The notes beneath the pieces were generated by a model. It saw nothing but the letters and a program-made list of their open reading frames with translations, did not search any database and was not told the origin of the DNA. From NCBI GenBank assembly GCA_024641305.1, contig JAHEDI010000011.1:1-64000 (forward strand): a DNA stretch of 64,000 bases. The letters run 5' to 3'. Shown here in pieces: positions 25,267-34,207 of the stretch. The position numbers were made by a program, and so were the translations under genes. The stretch's first letter is position 1. Every line of letters begins with the position of its first letter. This DNA is from a bacterium. Its GTDB lineage: Bacteria; Actinomycetota; Acidimicrobiia; Spongiisociales; JAENVV01.

Positions 25267-25451
25267 CCTTTGACGAACCCGACAACCTTGCTCAAAACCG
25301 AGGAGAACAGGTTCGAAATGAGACCATCCGAACTCATCCATCCGATCAAAGCCAAGGCGATGGCAGCGGCGGCCAATATGACGAGAACGTACTCCACCGT
25401 TCCCTGGCCCCGATCTCCTGCGAAGACCCGTGAGCGAATTACTTGCAGCAT
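25263..25451 (-). CDS. Flp-like pilin, DUF4244 family
   Basis: Likely major pilin of the system: 62 residues with the prepilin-like site RGQGTVEYVLVILAAAAIALA (conserved G and E) and a short C-terminal tail. DUF4244 pilins replace classical Flp in actinobacterial tad loci. GGAG six bases before the ATG supports the start. It is 52 bases downstream of TadC, the only sizeable gap in the operon, and overlaps TadE by four bases. A prepilin peptidase gene is not in the window. Confidence 0.85.
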   Translation of the reverse strand: MLQVIRSRVFAGDRGQGTVEYVLVILAAAAIALALIGWMSSDGLISNLFSSVLSKVVGFVKG

Positions 25452-25503
25452 GGCTGCTCCTTTGTTTCATCTACCGGCGGCCGGCCGGTCCGGGAGGAAG
25501 ACT

Positions 25504-26148
25504 TCATGGGAGCGGAAATACCGGTCCAAGCAACCGCCGCCCCGACTCGAGGACGGACGGGCCGACCGTCAACACGACGAAGCCCGGAAGGATGAGTAGC
25601 GCCAGTGGCACCGTGAGTTTCACGGGCAATCGACGGGCTGCCTCGGTCACCTTGAGACGGCGAGCTTCGCGCCGCTCCTCGACAAACCCGGCGATGGCAT
25701 CCCCAATGCTGGCTCCAGTGGTGTGCGACCTGGCGAGGACCGCGAACAACCGACTGCAAGGACCCTCCGCCTCCGAGAGGGCTAGAGCCATCCCGTCGCG
25801 TCGGGCGACTCGCAGCAACGAACGCACGTCGGTGGTGACCGCCTCGCACAGCCCAACGCTTGCCACTGAGAACGCCGACGACAGAGACAGACCGGCTTTG
25901 ACTGCCACGTACAGCCCACGGGCGAACACAGCAACGTCGTGTTCGGCTCGCTGCCGTTCATGACGTCTTCGGACTGCCCTGTTCACCGCGATTCCGCCGA
26001 GTCCACCTAGCGCGACCAGACCAAGGAAGATGGGTGACACGGCCAACAGACCGAGAGCGGCGCCGGCCCCCACGGAATATCTGATCCCGAAGCGCACCCG
26101 GAGCGGCTCCCACCCGAGGACAGCTGCCAGAGCAAGCACGGCGGTCAT
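25504..26148 (-). CDS. tadC: Tad/type II secretion system F-domain protein (TadC-like)
   Basis: Inner-membrane platform protein, 214 residues. Two hydrophobic segments at the N-terminus (about 25-55) and one near the C-terminus flank a cytoplasmic T2SSF domain containing FARGLYVAVKAGLSL and TTGASIGDAIAGFVEERR. The frame is open much further upstream across TadB, but the ATG at 26148 overlaps the TadB stop (ATGA) and gives a normal length. It works with TadB and the TadA ATPase in pilin extrusion. Confidence 0.85.
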   Translation of the reverse strand: MTAVLALAAVLGWEPLRVRFGIRYSVGAGAALGLLAVSPIFLGLVALGGLGGIAVNRAVRRRHERQRAEHDVAVFARGLYVAVKAGLSLSSAFSVASVGLCEAVTTDVRSLLRVARRDGMALALSEAEGPCSRLFAVLARSHTTGASIGDAIAGFVEERREARRLKVTEAARRLPVKLTVPLALLILPGFVVLTVGPSVLESGRRLLGPVFPLP

Positions 26149-26765
26149 CGCATTGCCCCACGGAGAAGCACGCCGACGGTCGCCGCACCGGCCGCAAGTA
26201 GGGCCAACCCCAGGCTGAGGATCCCGAACCCCAGTCCGGTCGAGGCGAGTTCTCCTAGCCGACCGGTCGCGGCTTGCCACATGAGGAACAGAACCGGCAA
26301 ACCCCCCACCACGAGCGAGGACACTTTCGCCTGAGCGGTGGCAGCCCGCAGCTCCCGGTAGAGGGCACGATCCTCGGCGGCTACCTGGGCCAGACTCTCG
26401 AACATCGAGGCAGTCTCGCCCCCCGTCTCGTCGGCGACTCGCATGGCCGCCGCCGCGGCCATCCCGTTCTGAGCGAGATTGGCAGCCACTCCATCTGCCA
26501 GAGACGAGATCGGGACCCCCACCGCCGACAACCGCACCAGCCACCCCAGTTGCAGCTCCGGAGCACGGTCTGCAGCCGCCTCGAATGCCGCTCGCAACGC
26601 CGCCCCGGCGCGTAATTCCGAAGCCATGCCGGCCAGAAATCGCGCCTCGGCATTCGTTCTTTGGAGCGCAGTAAGCCGCGTCGTCGATGCCCTCCAACGG
26701 TCCCGGGACCGGGGACGCCATTCGGTGCAAACTGCGATCGCGACTAGTACGAGGACGACGGCCAT
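26145..26765 (-). CDS. tadB: Tad secretion system F-domain protein (TadB-like)
   Basis: Second T2SSF-type platform protein, 206 residues: an N-terminal hydrophobic segment, a cytoplasmic domain with FLAGMASELRAGAALRAAFE and ADETGGETASMFESLAQ, and two C-terminal membrane helices. Its start lies 22 bases inside the tadA 3' end and its stop overlaps tadC, so expression is tightly coupled. Confidence 0.85.
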   Translation of the reverse strand: MAVVLVLVAIAVCTEWRPRSRDRWRASTTRLTALQRTNAEARFLAGMASELRAGAALRAAFEAAADRAPELQLGWLVRLSAVGVPISSLADGVAANLAQNGMAAAAAMRVADETGGETASMFESLAQVAAEDRALYRELRAATAQAKVSSLVVGGLPVLFLMWQAATGRLGELASTGLGFGILSLGLALLAAGAATVGVLLRGAMR

Positions 26766-27817
26766 CGAGTCTCCACTCCATCGTCGCCAACGTCCGAAAC
26801 TTCGACCACCCGTCGCTCTCCTGCGACGCGGGCGACCTGGACAACAACATCAATGGCCGACATCATCTGTCGCCGGACTGCTGCCTCACCCACCCTTCGC
26901 TCGCCGGACATGGCCAGGGTTTCAAGGCGCCAGAGCGCTTCGGCAGGTGAATTGGCATGAACCGTGGACATCGAGCCATCGTGACCCGTATTAAGTGCCC
27001 AGATCATGTCGAGAGCTTCTGGACCGCGCACCTCACCGACAATGATGCGGTCTGGGCGGAGCCGGAGGGCGGAGCGAACCAACTGCTGGAGCGATATCTC
27101 ACCAGCTCCCTCGGCGTTCGGTGGGCGAGCCTCAAGCCGTACAACATGGCCGGTCAGCTCAAGTTCCGCGGCGTCCTCGACGGTCACGATTCGTTGCGAG
27201 GCGGGGATCTCTGTGGAAAGGACATTAAGCAATGTGGTCTTGCCGGCCCCGGTTCCGCCCGAGATGACCAAATTCTTGCGACCGAGAACCGCCTCCCTTA
27301 ACAGATCGGCCACCTCGACCGGAGCCGACCCTGAATCCACCAGCTCAGCCAAGCTCTGGACTGCTTTGGTGAACCGCCTGACGGCCACGACCGGACCGTC
27401 GACGGCCACGGGAGGAATGACCGCGTGGAGACGGGACCCGTCAGACAGCCGGGCATCGACCGTGGGAGAAGCGCGATCAATCCGGAGGCCGAGCGGCGCC
27501 AGGACCCGCTCGACAGAAGCCACCACCGCGGCATCGTCTGGAAAGCGAACGGCGGTCAGCGACATTGACCCGGCCCGCTCCACCCACACCTGGGATGGTC
27601 CATTGACGAGCACGTCGGTGACGAGCGGATCGCGGAGCAGGCGTTCGAGCGGTCCTAAACCGAGAATCGCGTCGACTGCCGCCACCACGACCGCGTCGGG
27701 CTCGAGTGGTGCTTCTTCGGCCGCCACCCTCCGGGCAGCCGCCTGCAGAACCTGTGTCTCAAGTGGGATATCTTCGGCCAGCAGCCGGGTCACAATCCGA
27801 TCCACGGCACCGGTCAT
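26744..27817 (-). CDS. tadA: Type II/IV secretion ATPase TadA
   Basis: Hexameric ATPase that powers pilus assembly, 357 residues. Walker A ISGGTGAGKTTLLN lies near residue 185, followed by the Asp box VTVEDAAELEL, the Walker B region RIIVGEVRGPEA and the His box TGHDGSMSTVHANSP. The start is the ATG at 27817, which overlaps the stop of the preceding gene (ATGA); a TTG at 27829 is less likely. Confidence 0.92.
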   Translation of the reverse strand: MTGAVDRIVTRLLAEDIPLETQVLQAAARRVAAEEAPLEPDAVVVAAVDAILGLGPLERLLRDPLVTDVLVNGPSQVWVERAGSMSLTAVRFPDDAAVVASVERVLAPLGLRIDRASPTVDARLSDGSRLHAVIPPVAVDGPVVAVRRFTKAVQSLAELVDSGSAPVEVADLLREAVLGRKNLVISGGTGAGKTTLLNVLSTEIPASQRIVTVEDAAELELTGHVVRLEARPPNAEGAGEISLQQLVRSALRLRPDRIIVGEVRGPEALDMIWALNTGHDGSMSTVHANSPAEALWRLETLAMSGERRVGEAAVRRQMMSAIDVVVQVARVAGERRVVEVSDVGDDGVETRWPSSSY

Positions 27818-28347
27818 GTCATTGCCCAAACCGGCTTCCAGGCGCGCACCCAGCGAGACGGACCTGGGAGACGACCCTCAAGGAGGGAACGAATGAGCCT
27901 CGCCGAAGGACGCGGCAGCTGCACATCACCGATCGCCGTCGCCCTACCCAACGTCGTTCTTTGAACCACAGTCGGCCCGGTCACCCGACGAGCAAGGGCC
28001 CCAGGCAGGTCGGGAATCACCGCGATCGATCCACCAGATGGTGCAGCCGGACCGCTGTGGCGGATCACCACGTTCGGCCAGCCCGCTTCGAGCGCGGCCA
28101 GTACCTCGGCTGCGTCACTCAGCGACACCCCGCCATTGCGCAGGACGGCGATTCCCGCCCTGGAGGGGCTCAGATCCGCCCGGCGCGGACCGTTCGCCAC
28201 CAGAGCGGCCAGCGATCCGGACCCCGGATAGTTGGGACCATCCGGGTCGGCATCTACCACCAACGCCGTATCTCGGTTGGCCGCCAAACCCAACGGAGCA
28301 ATCGCCGCCAAGACAATATCGGTAGGAATCCAAAGGTTGATAGTCAT
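27814..28347 (-). CDS. Ssd/CpaE-like protein heading the tad operon, without visible P-loop
   Basis: First gene of the tad-like operon, 177 residues. Its place corresponds to Rv3660c (septum site determining protein, a MinD/CpaE relative) in mycobacteria. Here the LVVDADPDG strand and VVIRHSGPA resemble parts of a MinD-like fold, but no GKGGxGKT motif exists, so ATP binding is unlikely. The chain is shorter than Ssd. The ATG at 28347 is preferred over 28431, whose extra 28 residues are Cys/Arg-rich and lie in the probable promoter region. The functional link is inferred from position. Confidence 0.65.
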   Translation of the reverse strand: MTINLWIPTDIVLAAIAPLGLAANRDTALVVDADPDGPNYPGSGSLAALVANGPRRADLSPSRAGIAVLRNGGVSLSDAAEVLAALEAGWPNVVIRHSGPAAPSGGSIAVIPDLPGALARRVTGPTVVQRTTLGRATAIGDVQLPRPSARLIRSLLEGRLPGPSRWVRAWKPVWAMT

Positions 28348-28424
28348 GGGGGCAAGGTACGAAACGGACCGCCCCTCGACAACCCCTTGCCAAAGGGCCC
28401 GGAGTGTGCGACAACATTGGGTGG

Positions 28425-28452
28425 TTATCAATGACCGGGCACTCGATACACT
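28425..28452 (+). promoter_or_regulatory. Candidate promoter of the HAD-IB phosphatase gene
   Basis: TTATCA (28425-28430) and TACACT (28447-28452) are 16 bases apart, in the gap between the divergent tad operon and HAD gene. Transcription would begin only a few bases before the ATG at 28467. The hexamers are imperfect. Confidence 0.3.
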
Positions 28453-28466
28453 GGAGATCGACAGAT

Positions 28467-29261
28467 ATGGCTTCAGGCGCTGCGTTTTTTGATCTTGATA
28501 AGACCATCATCTCGAAATCGTCGACTTTGGCATTCGGGCGGCCCCTCTACGAGGCCGGAATGGTCAACCGCCGTGTGCTCGTTCGGGCGTTGATAGCCCA
28601 GGTGGTCTACAAGACGTTTGGGGCCGATCACGACCAACTTGAGAAGGTCAAAGAACAACTGGCCAATCTGACCAAAGGTTGGGATCTCGCCGAAGTCGAA
28701 ACCGTCGTCGATGACACCGTCCATGGGGTCGTCGCTCCACATGTCTACGCCGAGGCGCTCGACCTCATCGACTCGCACAAGGCGGCTGGCCGACGGGTCA
28801 TCATTGTTTCGTCAAGTCCCGTGGAGATCGTCCGGCCGATCGCCCACCTGCTCGGCGTTATCGATGTGATCGCTACGACCTCCAAGATCGTCGACGGGAT
28901 CTACACCGGTGAAGTTACGTTCTATGCCTACGGTGACTCCAAAGCGACCGCAATGGAAGAGTTCGCCCAGCGCGAAGGCGTCTCACTCGCCGACTCATTT
29001 GCCTACTCAGACTCGTTCACAGACGTTCCCATGCTCGAAGCAGTCGGTCATCCGGTCGTCGTCAATCCCGACAAGGAGCTGCGCGAATATGCCGAGGAGC
29101 GAGATTGGGCCATCCGTGAGTTTGAAAACGGCGTGAGCCTCAGAACCCGGTTGGCAGATATGCCGAAACCTGATCCGGCCATTTCCGGCATCGCACTGGC
29201 GTCGGCAGCAGGCGTAGCGCTGGTCACCTACCTCGTCAGACGCCGTGGGCGGATGGTTTAA
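28467..29261 (+). CDS. HAD-IB family phosphatase (SerB-like) with C-terminal membrane helix
   Basis: 264-residue haloacid-dehalogenase hydrolase. Motif I FFDLDKT contains both catalytic aspartates (residues 9 and 11), motif II is IIVSSSP, and motif III/IV are found around GDSKATA and YSDSFTDVPML. A C-terminal hydrophobic stretch (about 240-258) followed by RRRGR may anchor it to the membrane. Substrate unknown. GGAG upstream and a compact N-terminus support the ATG at 28467. Its position divergent to the tad operon mirrors Rv3661 next to Rv3660c. Confidence 0.88.
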   Translation: MASGAAFFDLDKTIISKSSTLAFGRPLYEAGMVNRRVLVRALIAQVVYKTFGADHDQLEKVKEQLANLTKGWDLAEVETVVDDTVHGVVAPHVYAEALDLIDSHKAAGRRVIIVSSSPVEIVRPIAHLLGVIDVIATTSKIVDGIYTGEVTFYAYGDSKATAMEEFAQREGVSLADSFAYSDSFTDVPMLEAVGHPVVVNPDKELREYAEERDWAIREFENGVSLRTRLADMPKPDPAISGIALASAAGVALVTYLVRRRGRMV

Positions 29262-29524
29262 CGCATACTGGCAATTTTGACCGAGCCATTCGAAGTTAGG
29301 GCTTTCGGCCCAAGGACAGGGCTACTGAGCCGTTTCACAATGTCACTAAGGCTGATCGGACCGTCCAAGCTCTCGATGCCAACCCCCGGACAGGGGCATT
29401 TTAGGCGATCCTTTCCGCAACTGTCGGGGGCGTTGGCGTCGATCACGCAGATGACGCGGAATCGACTGTTATCTGGCAGAAAGTACTTTATGACGGGATA
29501 TCCCCGGTCCCCTGGTGCCACCAC
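29258..29524 (-). CDS. Possible Cys-rich 88-residue protein
   Basis: In the 323-base gap between the HAD and dehydrogenase genes, one minus-strand frame reads as a coherent small protein (GTG at 29524, TAA overlapping the HAD stop). It has hydrophobic strands (RFRVICVIDAN) and a CGKDRLKCPCPG cluster that could hold metal. Codons such as ATA, AGT, CTA and AAA are more frequent than in neighbours, hinting at an old insertion or non-coding status. No Shine-Dalgarno is evident and I know no family. Confidence 0.28.
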   Translation of the reverse strand: MVAPGDRGYPVIKYFLPDNSRFRVICVIDANAPDSCGKDRLKCPCPGVGIESLDGPISLSDIVKRLSSPVLGPKALTSNGSVKIASMR

Positions 29525-29584
29525 GGTCCGACCGGCCAGGCCAAACCGGATAGAGCTCTGAGCCGGGAACTAGGTGGACGTCGC

Positions 29585-30478
29585 TCAATCCGGCGATTCC
29601 CCCACGTAAATACCGCACATCTCTTCAAGAGCTTTGACCAAGGCATGGTTCCCCTCGGAACCCAGACCCCTCGTCTGCAGGGACCGGTACAACTGGAAGA
29701 TGAGTGACGTTCCCAGGACCGGCACCCCGAGGTTGTCTGCCGCTTCGAGAACCAATCGCAAGTCCTTCTGTTGAAGGTCAATGGTGAACCCGGGTCGCCA
29801 GTCACGTTGAATCATCTGAGGGCCACGGTTCGACAGCATCCAGGAGCCGGCCGCCCCGCCCTTCACCGCATCCAGCGTCTTTTCAAGGTCGAGACCCCCG
29901 GCCTCAGCAACGAGCAGCGCTTCGCTGACCGCCAGTTGATTTCCTACCACCAGGATCTGATTGACCACCTTCACAAGTTGGCCGGCACCCTGGGCGCCGA
30001 CGTGCGTGATGGTTTGGCCAACGGACTTGAGATATGGCATGGCCCGTTCGACCTGAGCGGCATCACCACCGATCATGATCGACAACGTGCCCTTGGCGGC
30101 GCCTTCGCTCCCTCCCGAAACGGGCGCGTCCAACCAGAATGCCCCCTTCGCCTCGACGGCCGCGGCAAGTTCTAGCGTCGCTGATGGAGAAATCGTCGAG
30201 TGGTCAATGACCAGAGAGCCAGGCCGGATCCCTTCAAGGACGCCGTGGTCACCCAGGACCACCTGTTCGACGTCGGGGGTGTCCGAGACACAGATCATGA
30301 CGACGTCGCAGAACTCGCCAACTTCTGCGGCCGAAACCGCCGGAGAGGCTCCCCCCTCGACCAGCGGACCCATACGACTGGCGGTCCGATTCCACACGGT
30401 CAGCTCGTGTCCATCACGGAGAAGATTATGTGCCATTCCAGAACCCATGATTCCAAGGCCAATAAACCCGATTCTCAT
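29585..30478 (-). CDS. NAD(P)-dependent 3-hydroxyisobutyrate dehydrogenase family oxidoreductase
   Basis: Beta-hydroxyacid dehydrogenase of 297 residues. The Rossmann motif GFIGLGIMGSGMA is at residues 4-16, the substrate-binding APVSGG near 122, and the catalytic-lysine segment GQLVKVVNQ near 170. Relatives reduce or oxidise 3-hydroxyisobutyrate, tartronate semialdehyde or glyoxylate; the substrate is not determined. Its ATG overlaps the stop of the preceding hypothetical gene (TAATG), whose last codons provide the GAGGAGGAA ribosome site, so both are cotranslated. Confidence 0.88.
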   Translation of the reverse strand: MRIGFIGLGIMGSGMAHNLLRDGHELTVWNRTASRMGPLVEGGASPAVSAAEVGEFCDVVMICVSDTPDVEQVVLGDHGVLEGIRPGSLVIDHSTISPSATLELAAAVEAKGAFWLDAPVSGGSEGAAKGTLSIMIGGDAAQVERAMPYLKSVGQTITHVGAQGAGQLVKVVNQILVVGNQLAVSEALLVAEAGGLDLEKTLDAVKGGAAGSWMLSNRGPQMIQRDWRPGFTIDLQQKDLRLVLEAADNLGVPVLGTSLIFQLYRSLQTRGLGSEGNHALVKALEEMCGIYVGESPD

Positions 30479-30993
30479 TATTCCTCCTCGTCAGCAGCGT
30501 CAGTGCGTTTGGGTTTCGGTCCGGCCGCCCAGAACGCCAACAGCGCCAGAGCCGCCGCGGCGGCTCCGCCCGCTCCCCACAGCAATCGCTCATCGGCGGC
30601 CGACACTAGAGGCGGTTCGGGTTCGTCGGCGGTCGGATCGACCTCGACATATCCGAGCACCGCCGGATCGACTCCCAATTGCAGCAAGGTCGATGGATCG
30701 GACAAGCGGCTGATTCCATTGGGAGCCAGCGCCTCGAAGACCACGACCAGGTTGGCATTCTCGACTACCGCCACACCGGTGAATACCCCGCTTGATTGCT
30801 CTCCCATCGATACGGTCATCTGGTCGTCGCCGGGGTCTATGACGTGAGCCACGACGACTGCCCCGGTGGGGGCTTCAACTATCAAGTTGAGAGAGATTTG
30901 CCCCTCGGCATGAACGGTCGCCGATGCCGAGGCTTCACCGAACACCCCACCGGCCGGGACGAGTGCGAGGAGGATTGCGAGAAGAACGGGCAT
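30478..30993 (-). CDS. Secreted or anchored hypothetical protein
   Basis: About 171 residues with an N-terminal signal peptide (PVLLAILLALVPAGGVFG), a beta-rich outer domain, a Pro/Glu-rich spacer and a C-terminal membrane helix (about 140-160) followed by basic then acidic residues. This is the outline of a type I membrane protein; no family is recognised. I start at the ATG of MPVLLAIL (30993); 31011 adds six residues. It is translationally coupled to the downstream dehydrogenase but has no obvious functional link with it. Confidence 0.65.
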   Translation of the reverse strand: MPVLLAILLALVPAGGVFGEASASATVHAEGQISLNLIVEAPTGAVVVAHVIDPGDDQMTVSMGEQSSGVFTGVAVVENANLVVVFEALAPNGISRLSDPSTLLQLGVDPAVLGYVEVDPTADEPEPPLVSAADERLLWGAGGAAAAALALLAFWAAGPKPKRTDAADEEE

Positions 30994-31070
30994 CGCGCCA
31001 TTATCGCGCACGGGAATGTTATGGCTGCAGGTGCGTTAGCTTTGTTACCCACCATCAACCAGGACCGCCC

Positions 31071-31766
31071 GTGCACATAACTAACGATGAAATCATCGAC
31101 CTCCTGGAACAGAACCGCCAACACAATTGCGGTGACCAGGCCGATATCTGTGTCTCCCTGGCAGGGATCGCCGGCCTTCCTTCTCGATTCGGCGACTTCC
31201 AGGTCGCCGGCTTCTATACCAACGTCGACGACAAGGAACATGCCGCTTTCATCCGGGGCGACGTGTGCGGCGCCCAGGATGTGCCGGTCCGACTGCATTC
31301 TGAGTGTCTCACCGGCGATGTTGCCGGTTCGCTTCGCTGCGACTGCCGGGACCAGCTTGAAGCAGCCATGGTGGCCATCGGCAAAATGGACATGGGGATT
31401 CTGTTGTACCTCCGTCAAGAAGGACGCGGGATCGGCCTTACGAACAAGATCAAGGCATATCAGCTCCAGGATCAGGGACTCGATACGGTGCAAGCCAACC
31501 TGGCATTGGGGTTTCCAGACGACACAAGGGACTACGGAGTCGCCGCCCACATGTTGCACTCGCTCAATGTGAAATCGATCAAGCTGATGACGAACAACCC
31601 CAAGAAGGTTGCCGGCCTTGAACAACACGGCATCAAGGTCACCGAACGCATCGCCCACGTCATGGAATCGACCGAGCACAACTTGTCGTATCTCAAGACC
31701 AAAGTGGCCAAATCGGGTCACCTCATTGAGTTCGACGAACAGGGCGAACCACTCACTCAACGGTGA
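31071..31766 (+). CDS. ribA: GTP cyclohydrolase II
   Basis: Opens the imidazole ring of GTP, the first step of riboflavin synthesis. The 231-residue monofunctional enzyme has zinc ligands C80, C91 and C93 (HSEC then RCDC) and the GTP-binding LRQEGRGIGL. The GTG at 31071 gives the normal N-terminus and has AGGA six bases upstream; longer readings add Arg/His-rich sequence. No DHBP synthase domain is fused, and no other rib gene or FMN riboswitch is nearby. Confidence 0.92.
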   Translation: MHITNDEIIDLLEQNRQHNCGDQADICVSLAGIAGLPSRFGDFQVAGFYTNVDDKEHAAFIRGDVCGAQDVPVRLHSECLTGDVAGSLRCDCRDQLEAAMVAIGKMDMGILLYLRQEGRGIGLTNKIKAYQLQDQGLDTVQANLALGFPDDTRDYGVAAHMLHSLNVKSIKLMTNNPKKVAGLEQHGIKVTERIAHVMESTEHNLSYLKTKVAKSGHLIEFDEQGEPLTQR

Positions 31767-31807
31767 CCCAGGTTGGGGTGTTTCGCAAAGCGTGAGAAAA
31801 TCCTCGT

Positions 31808-32737
31808 ATGGGACTGAGAGACACCGTAGAGGGATACCGACAACGAATCACCGACGCTGCGGTGAGTCCGTTTGACTATGCCGAGTTCCCCCTCAGCCGG
31901 ACGCTGACCTACCACGGAGACCCCGGCTTGTTCGGACCGGATTCGATGACGTGGCGGGTAGTTGGCGACTCAGCAGCTTTCGTCGGCGGCGTTCGAGCAC
32001 TCCTCATCCAGGCCGCCCATCCGGAAGTCGTCGCAGGCGTATCGGAGCATTCGAATTACCGGGAGGATCCTCTCGGTCGTCTTTCCCGAACCTCTTCCTA
32101 TGTCACGGCCACCTCCTACGGGGCAATGCCGGAAGTGGAGACGGCCATCGGCGCGGTTCGACAGGCGCACCGTCCAGTTCGGGGCACGTCCCATCGCGGT
32201 CAGGCCTATTCGGCAGGCCATCCTGGTATGGCCGCCTGGGTTCACAACGTGCTGGTGGATTCGTTTCTGGTCGCCTACCAGTTCTACGGGCCTGCTCCGC
32301 TCACCAGAGCCGAGGAAGATCAATATGTTTCAGAACAAACCAGGCTAGGCGCCTTGCTTGGCGCCGACCCGCTGCCCGATACCGCTGACGGCATTCACGA
32401 TTGGGTGACCAATCATCCGGATCTGGATGATTCTCCCGGGATGCGCGAGACAGTGCAGTTTTTGCGCAACCCAAATGAGCTGAGACCCACGATTCGTGCA
32501 GGGTATTGGGCATTACTTGATGCAGCGGTGGCGACCGTTCCTACCAACCTTCGAAACCTCCTGGGGATCTACTCGATGCCTGGCAACACGTTTCGAGGTC
32601 GGCAGGCCGTGCGGATCCTCCGCTGGGCCTTGGGGGCTTCACCGTCGTGGAACCTCGCACTCCTCCGCACCGACCAGCCCATTCCCGAGGGGCTATTCCA
32701 CGATCGTTTGACCCCCGACACGTTGGACCCCGGGTAG
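31808..32737 (+). CDS. MpaB/DUF2236 family oxygenase-like protein
   Basis: 309 residues of the DUF2236 (MpaB, latex-clearing-protein-like) family. Typical features are the N-terminal WRVVGD, the ALLIQAAHPEVVAGV helix, the AWVHNVLVDSFL histidine segment and the C-terminal region with YSMPG. Some members bind b-type heme through such histidines and oxidise rubber or other substrates; for this one the reaction is unknown. The gene lies between ribA and leuC on the same strand, with gaps of about 40 and 60 bases. Confidence 0.8.
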   Translation: MGLRDTVEGYRQRITDAAVSPFDYAEFPLSRTLTYHGDPGLFGPDSMTWRVVGDSAAFVGGVRALLIQAAHPEVVAGVSEHSNYREDPLGRLSRTSSYVTATSYGAMPEVETAIGAVRQAHRPVRGTSHRGQAYSAGHPGMAAWVHNVLVDSFLVAYQFYGPAPLTRAEEDQYVSEQTRLGALLGADPLPDTADGIHDWVTNHPDLDDSPGMRETVQFLRNPNELRPTIRAGYWALLDAAVATVPTNLRNLLGIYSMPGNTFRGRQAVRILRWALGASPSWNLALLRTDQPIPEGLFHDRLTPDTLDPG

Positions 32738-32800
32738 CTGCGACACAGACCGACGGCTACGATTCGCACCTGCCAGATGCAGTGACCCGATGGAGCAACG

Positions 32801-34207
32801 ATGACCGAACCGAGAAACCTGTTTGAGAAAGTCTGGGACGATCACGTCGTCCGGAGTGGGGCCGGGGAGCCGAGCCTCCTCTATATCGACCTTCATCTGG
32901 TCCATGAGGTCACCTCACCCCAGGCGTTCGACTCGTTACGGCTGGCGGGGCGCACCGTCCGGCGGCCCGACCTGACGATGTCGACAATCGATCACGGTGT
33001 TCCCACCACCGGCCGGGAATTCGGGATCCGGGATCCTCTCTCAAAAAAGCAGATCGACACGCTGATCAGCAACTGCGAGCAATTCGACATCATGCTCTAC
33101 GGCCTCGACGATCCCCGCCAGGGAATCGTCCATGTCATCTCACCGGAGCAGGGCGCCACCCAACCCGGCATGACCATCGTCTGCGGAGATTCTCATACCG
33201 CAACTCATGGGGCGTTCGGGGCACTGGCATTCGGGATCGGAACCTCCGAGGTCGAGCATGTTCTCGCGACACAAACTCTTCCCCAGAACAAACCACAGTC
33301 AATGGGGATCACGATCGACGGAGACCTCGCGCCGGGAGTTACTGCCAAGGACATCATCCTCGGCATCATCGCCTTGATCGGGACCGACGGCGCCAACGGC
33401 CATGTCATTGAATACAAGGGTTCAGCCATCGAAGTGCTATCGATGGAAGGCCGAATGACCATCTGCAACATGTCGATCGAGGGTGGCGCCCGCGCCGGCA
33501 TGATTGCTCCCGATCAGACAACCGTGGACTATCTCAAGGGCCGCCCGCTGGCTCCAACCGGGGCTGATTGGGATCGAGCCGTGACGTACTGGCTTTCATT
33601 GAAGAGCGATGAGGGCGCCACCTATGACAAGGAGCTCCACATCGACGCCGCCGACCTGGTCCCTTACGTTTCGTGGGGCACCAATCCCGGTCAAACCCTT
33701 CCGGTCACCGGCAACGTACCGATCCCTGAGTACATCGATGACCCAACCGAGCGCGATTCCGCAGAGCGGGCGATCGAATATATGGCCCTCACGCCGGGCA
33801 TGGCCCTCACCGACATCCGGATTGACCGGGTGTTCCTGGGATCATGCACCAACGGTCGCATCGAAGATCTTCGCGAAGCGGCTGCCGTCGTGAAAGGCAA
33901 AACCGTGGCACCGAACGTTTCAGCCATGGTCGTGCCCGGATCGGGTCTCGTGAAACTTCAGGCCGAGGACGAGGGACTCGACCAGATCTTCAAAGAGGCC
34001 GGCTTCGAGTGGCGTGACGCAGGCTGCTCGATGTGCCTCGGCATGAACCCCGACATTCTGGCCCCCGGTGAGCGCTGCGCCTCCACCTCGAACCGCAACT
34101 TCGAGGGGCGACAGGGCAAAGGCGGCCGAACCCACCTGCTGTCTCCCGGCATGGCTGCTGCCGCCGCCGTCACTGGCCACTTGACCGATGTAAGGAGCTT
34201 GGTATGA
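32801..34207 (+). CDS. leuC: 3-isopropylmalate dehydratase large subunit
   Basis: Aconitase-type isomerase of leucine synthesis, 468 residues. The [4Fe-4S] ligands C349 (GSCTNGR) and C409/C412 ([10 protein letters not shown]) are present, as is the [12 protein letters not shown] motif near 128. GGAG seven bases before the ATG supports the start. The stop overlaps leuD by four bases (ATGA), as expected for subunits of one complex. leuB and leuA are not in this window. Confidence 0.96.
   Translation: MTEPRNLFEKVWDDHVVRSGAGEPSLLYIDLHLVHEVTSPQAFDSLRLAGRTVRRPDLTMSTIDHGVPTTGREFGIRDPLSKKQIDTLISNCEQFDIMLYGLDDPRQGIVHVISPEQGATQPGMTIVCGDSHTATHGAFGALAFGIGTSEVEHVLATQTLPQNKPQSMGITIDGDLAPGVTAKDIILGIIALIGTDGANGHVIEYKGSAIEVLSMEGRMTICNMSIEGGARAGMIAPDQTTVDYLKGRPLAPTGADWDRAVTYWLSLKSDEGATYDKELHIDAADLVPYVSWGTNPGQTLPVTGNVPIPEYIDDPTERDSAERAIEYMALTPGMALTDIRIDRVFLGSCTNGRIEDLREAAAVVKGKTVAPNVSAMVVPGSGLVKLQAEDEGLDQIFKEAGFEWRDAGCSMCLGMNPDILAPGERCASTSNRNFEGRQGKGGRTHLLSPGMAAAAAVTGHLTDVRSLV

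Noticed and set aside
25504..26853. 449-codon reading of the TadC gene
   Set aside because: The extra N-terminal half is antisense-like, Gly/Arg/Ser-rich sequence overlapping TadB; the ATG at 26148 gives the normal protein.
28401..28445. Third copy of the 45-bp palindromic repeat
   Set aside because: GGAGTGTGC and GGGCACTCG are 45 bases end to end, but the inner conserved TTACGAAT and TCTGGAT are absent, and it lies in a promoter gap; probably coincidence.
30882..31760. 292-codon frame antisense to ribA
   Set aside because: The opposite strand encodes a clear GTP cyclohydrolase II with zinc and GTP motifs.
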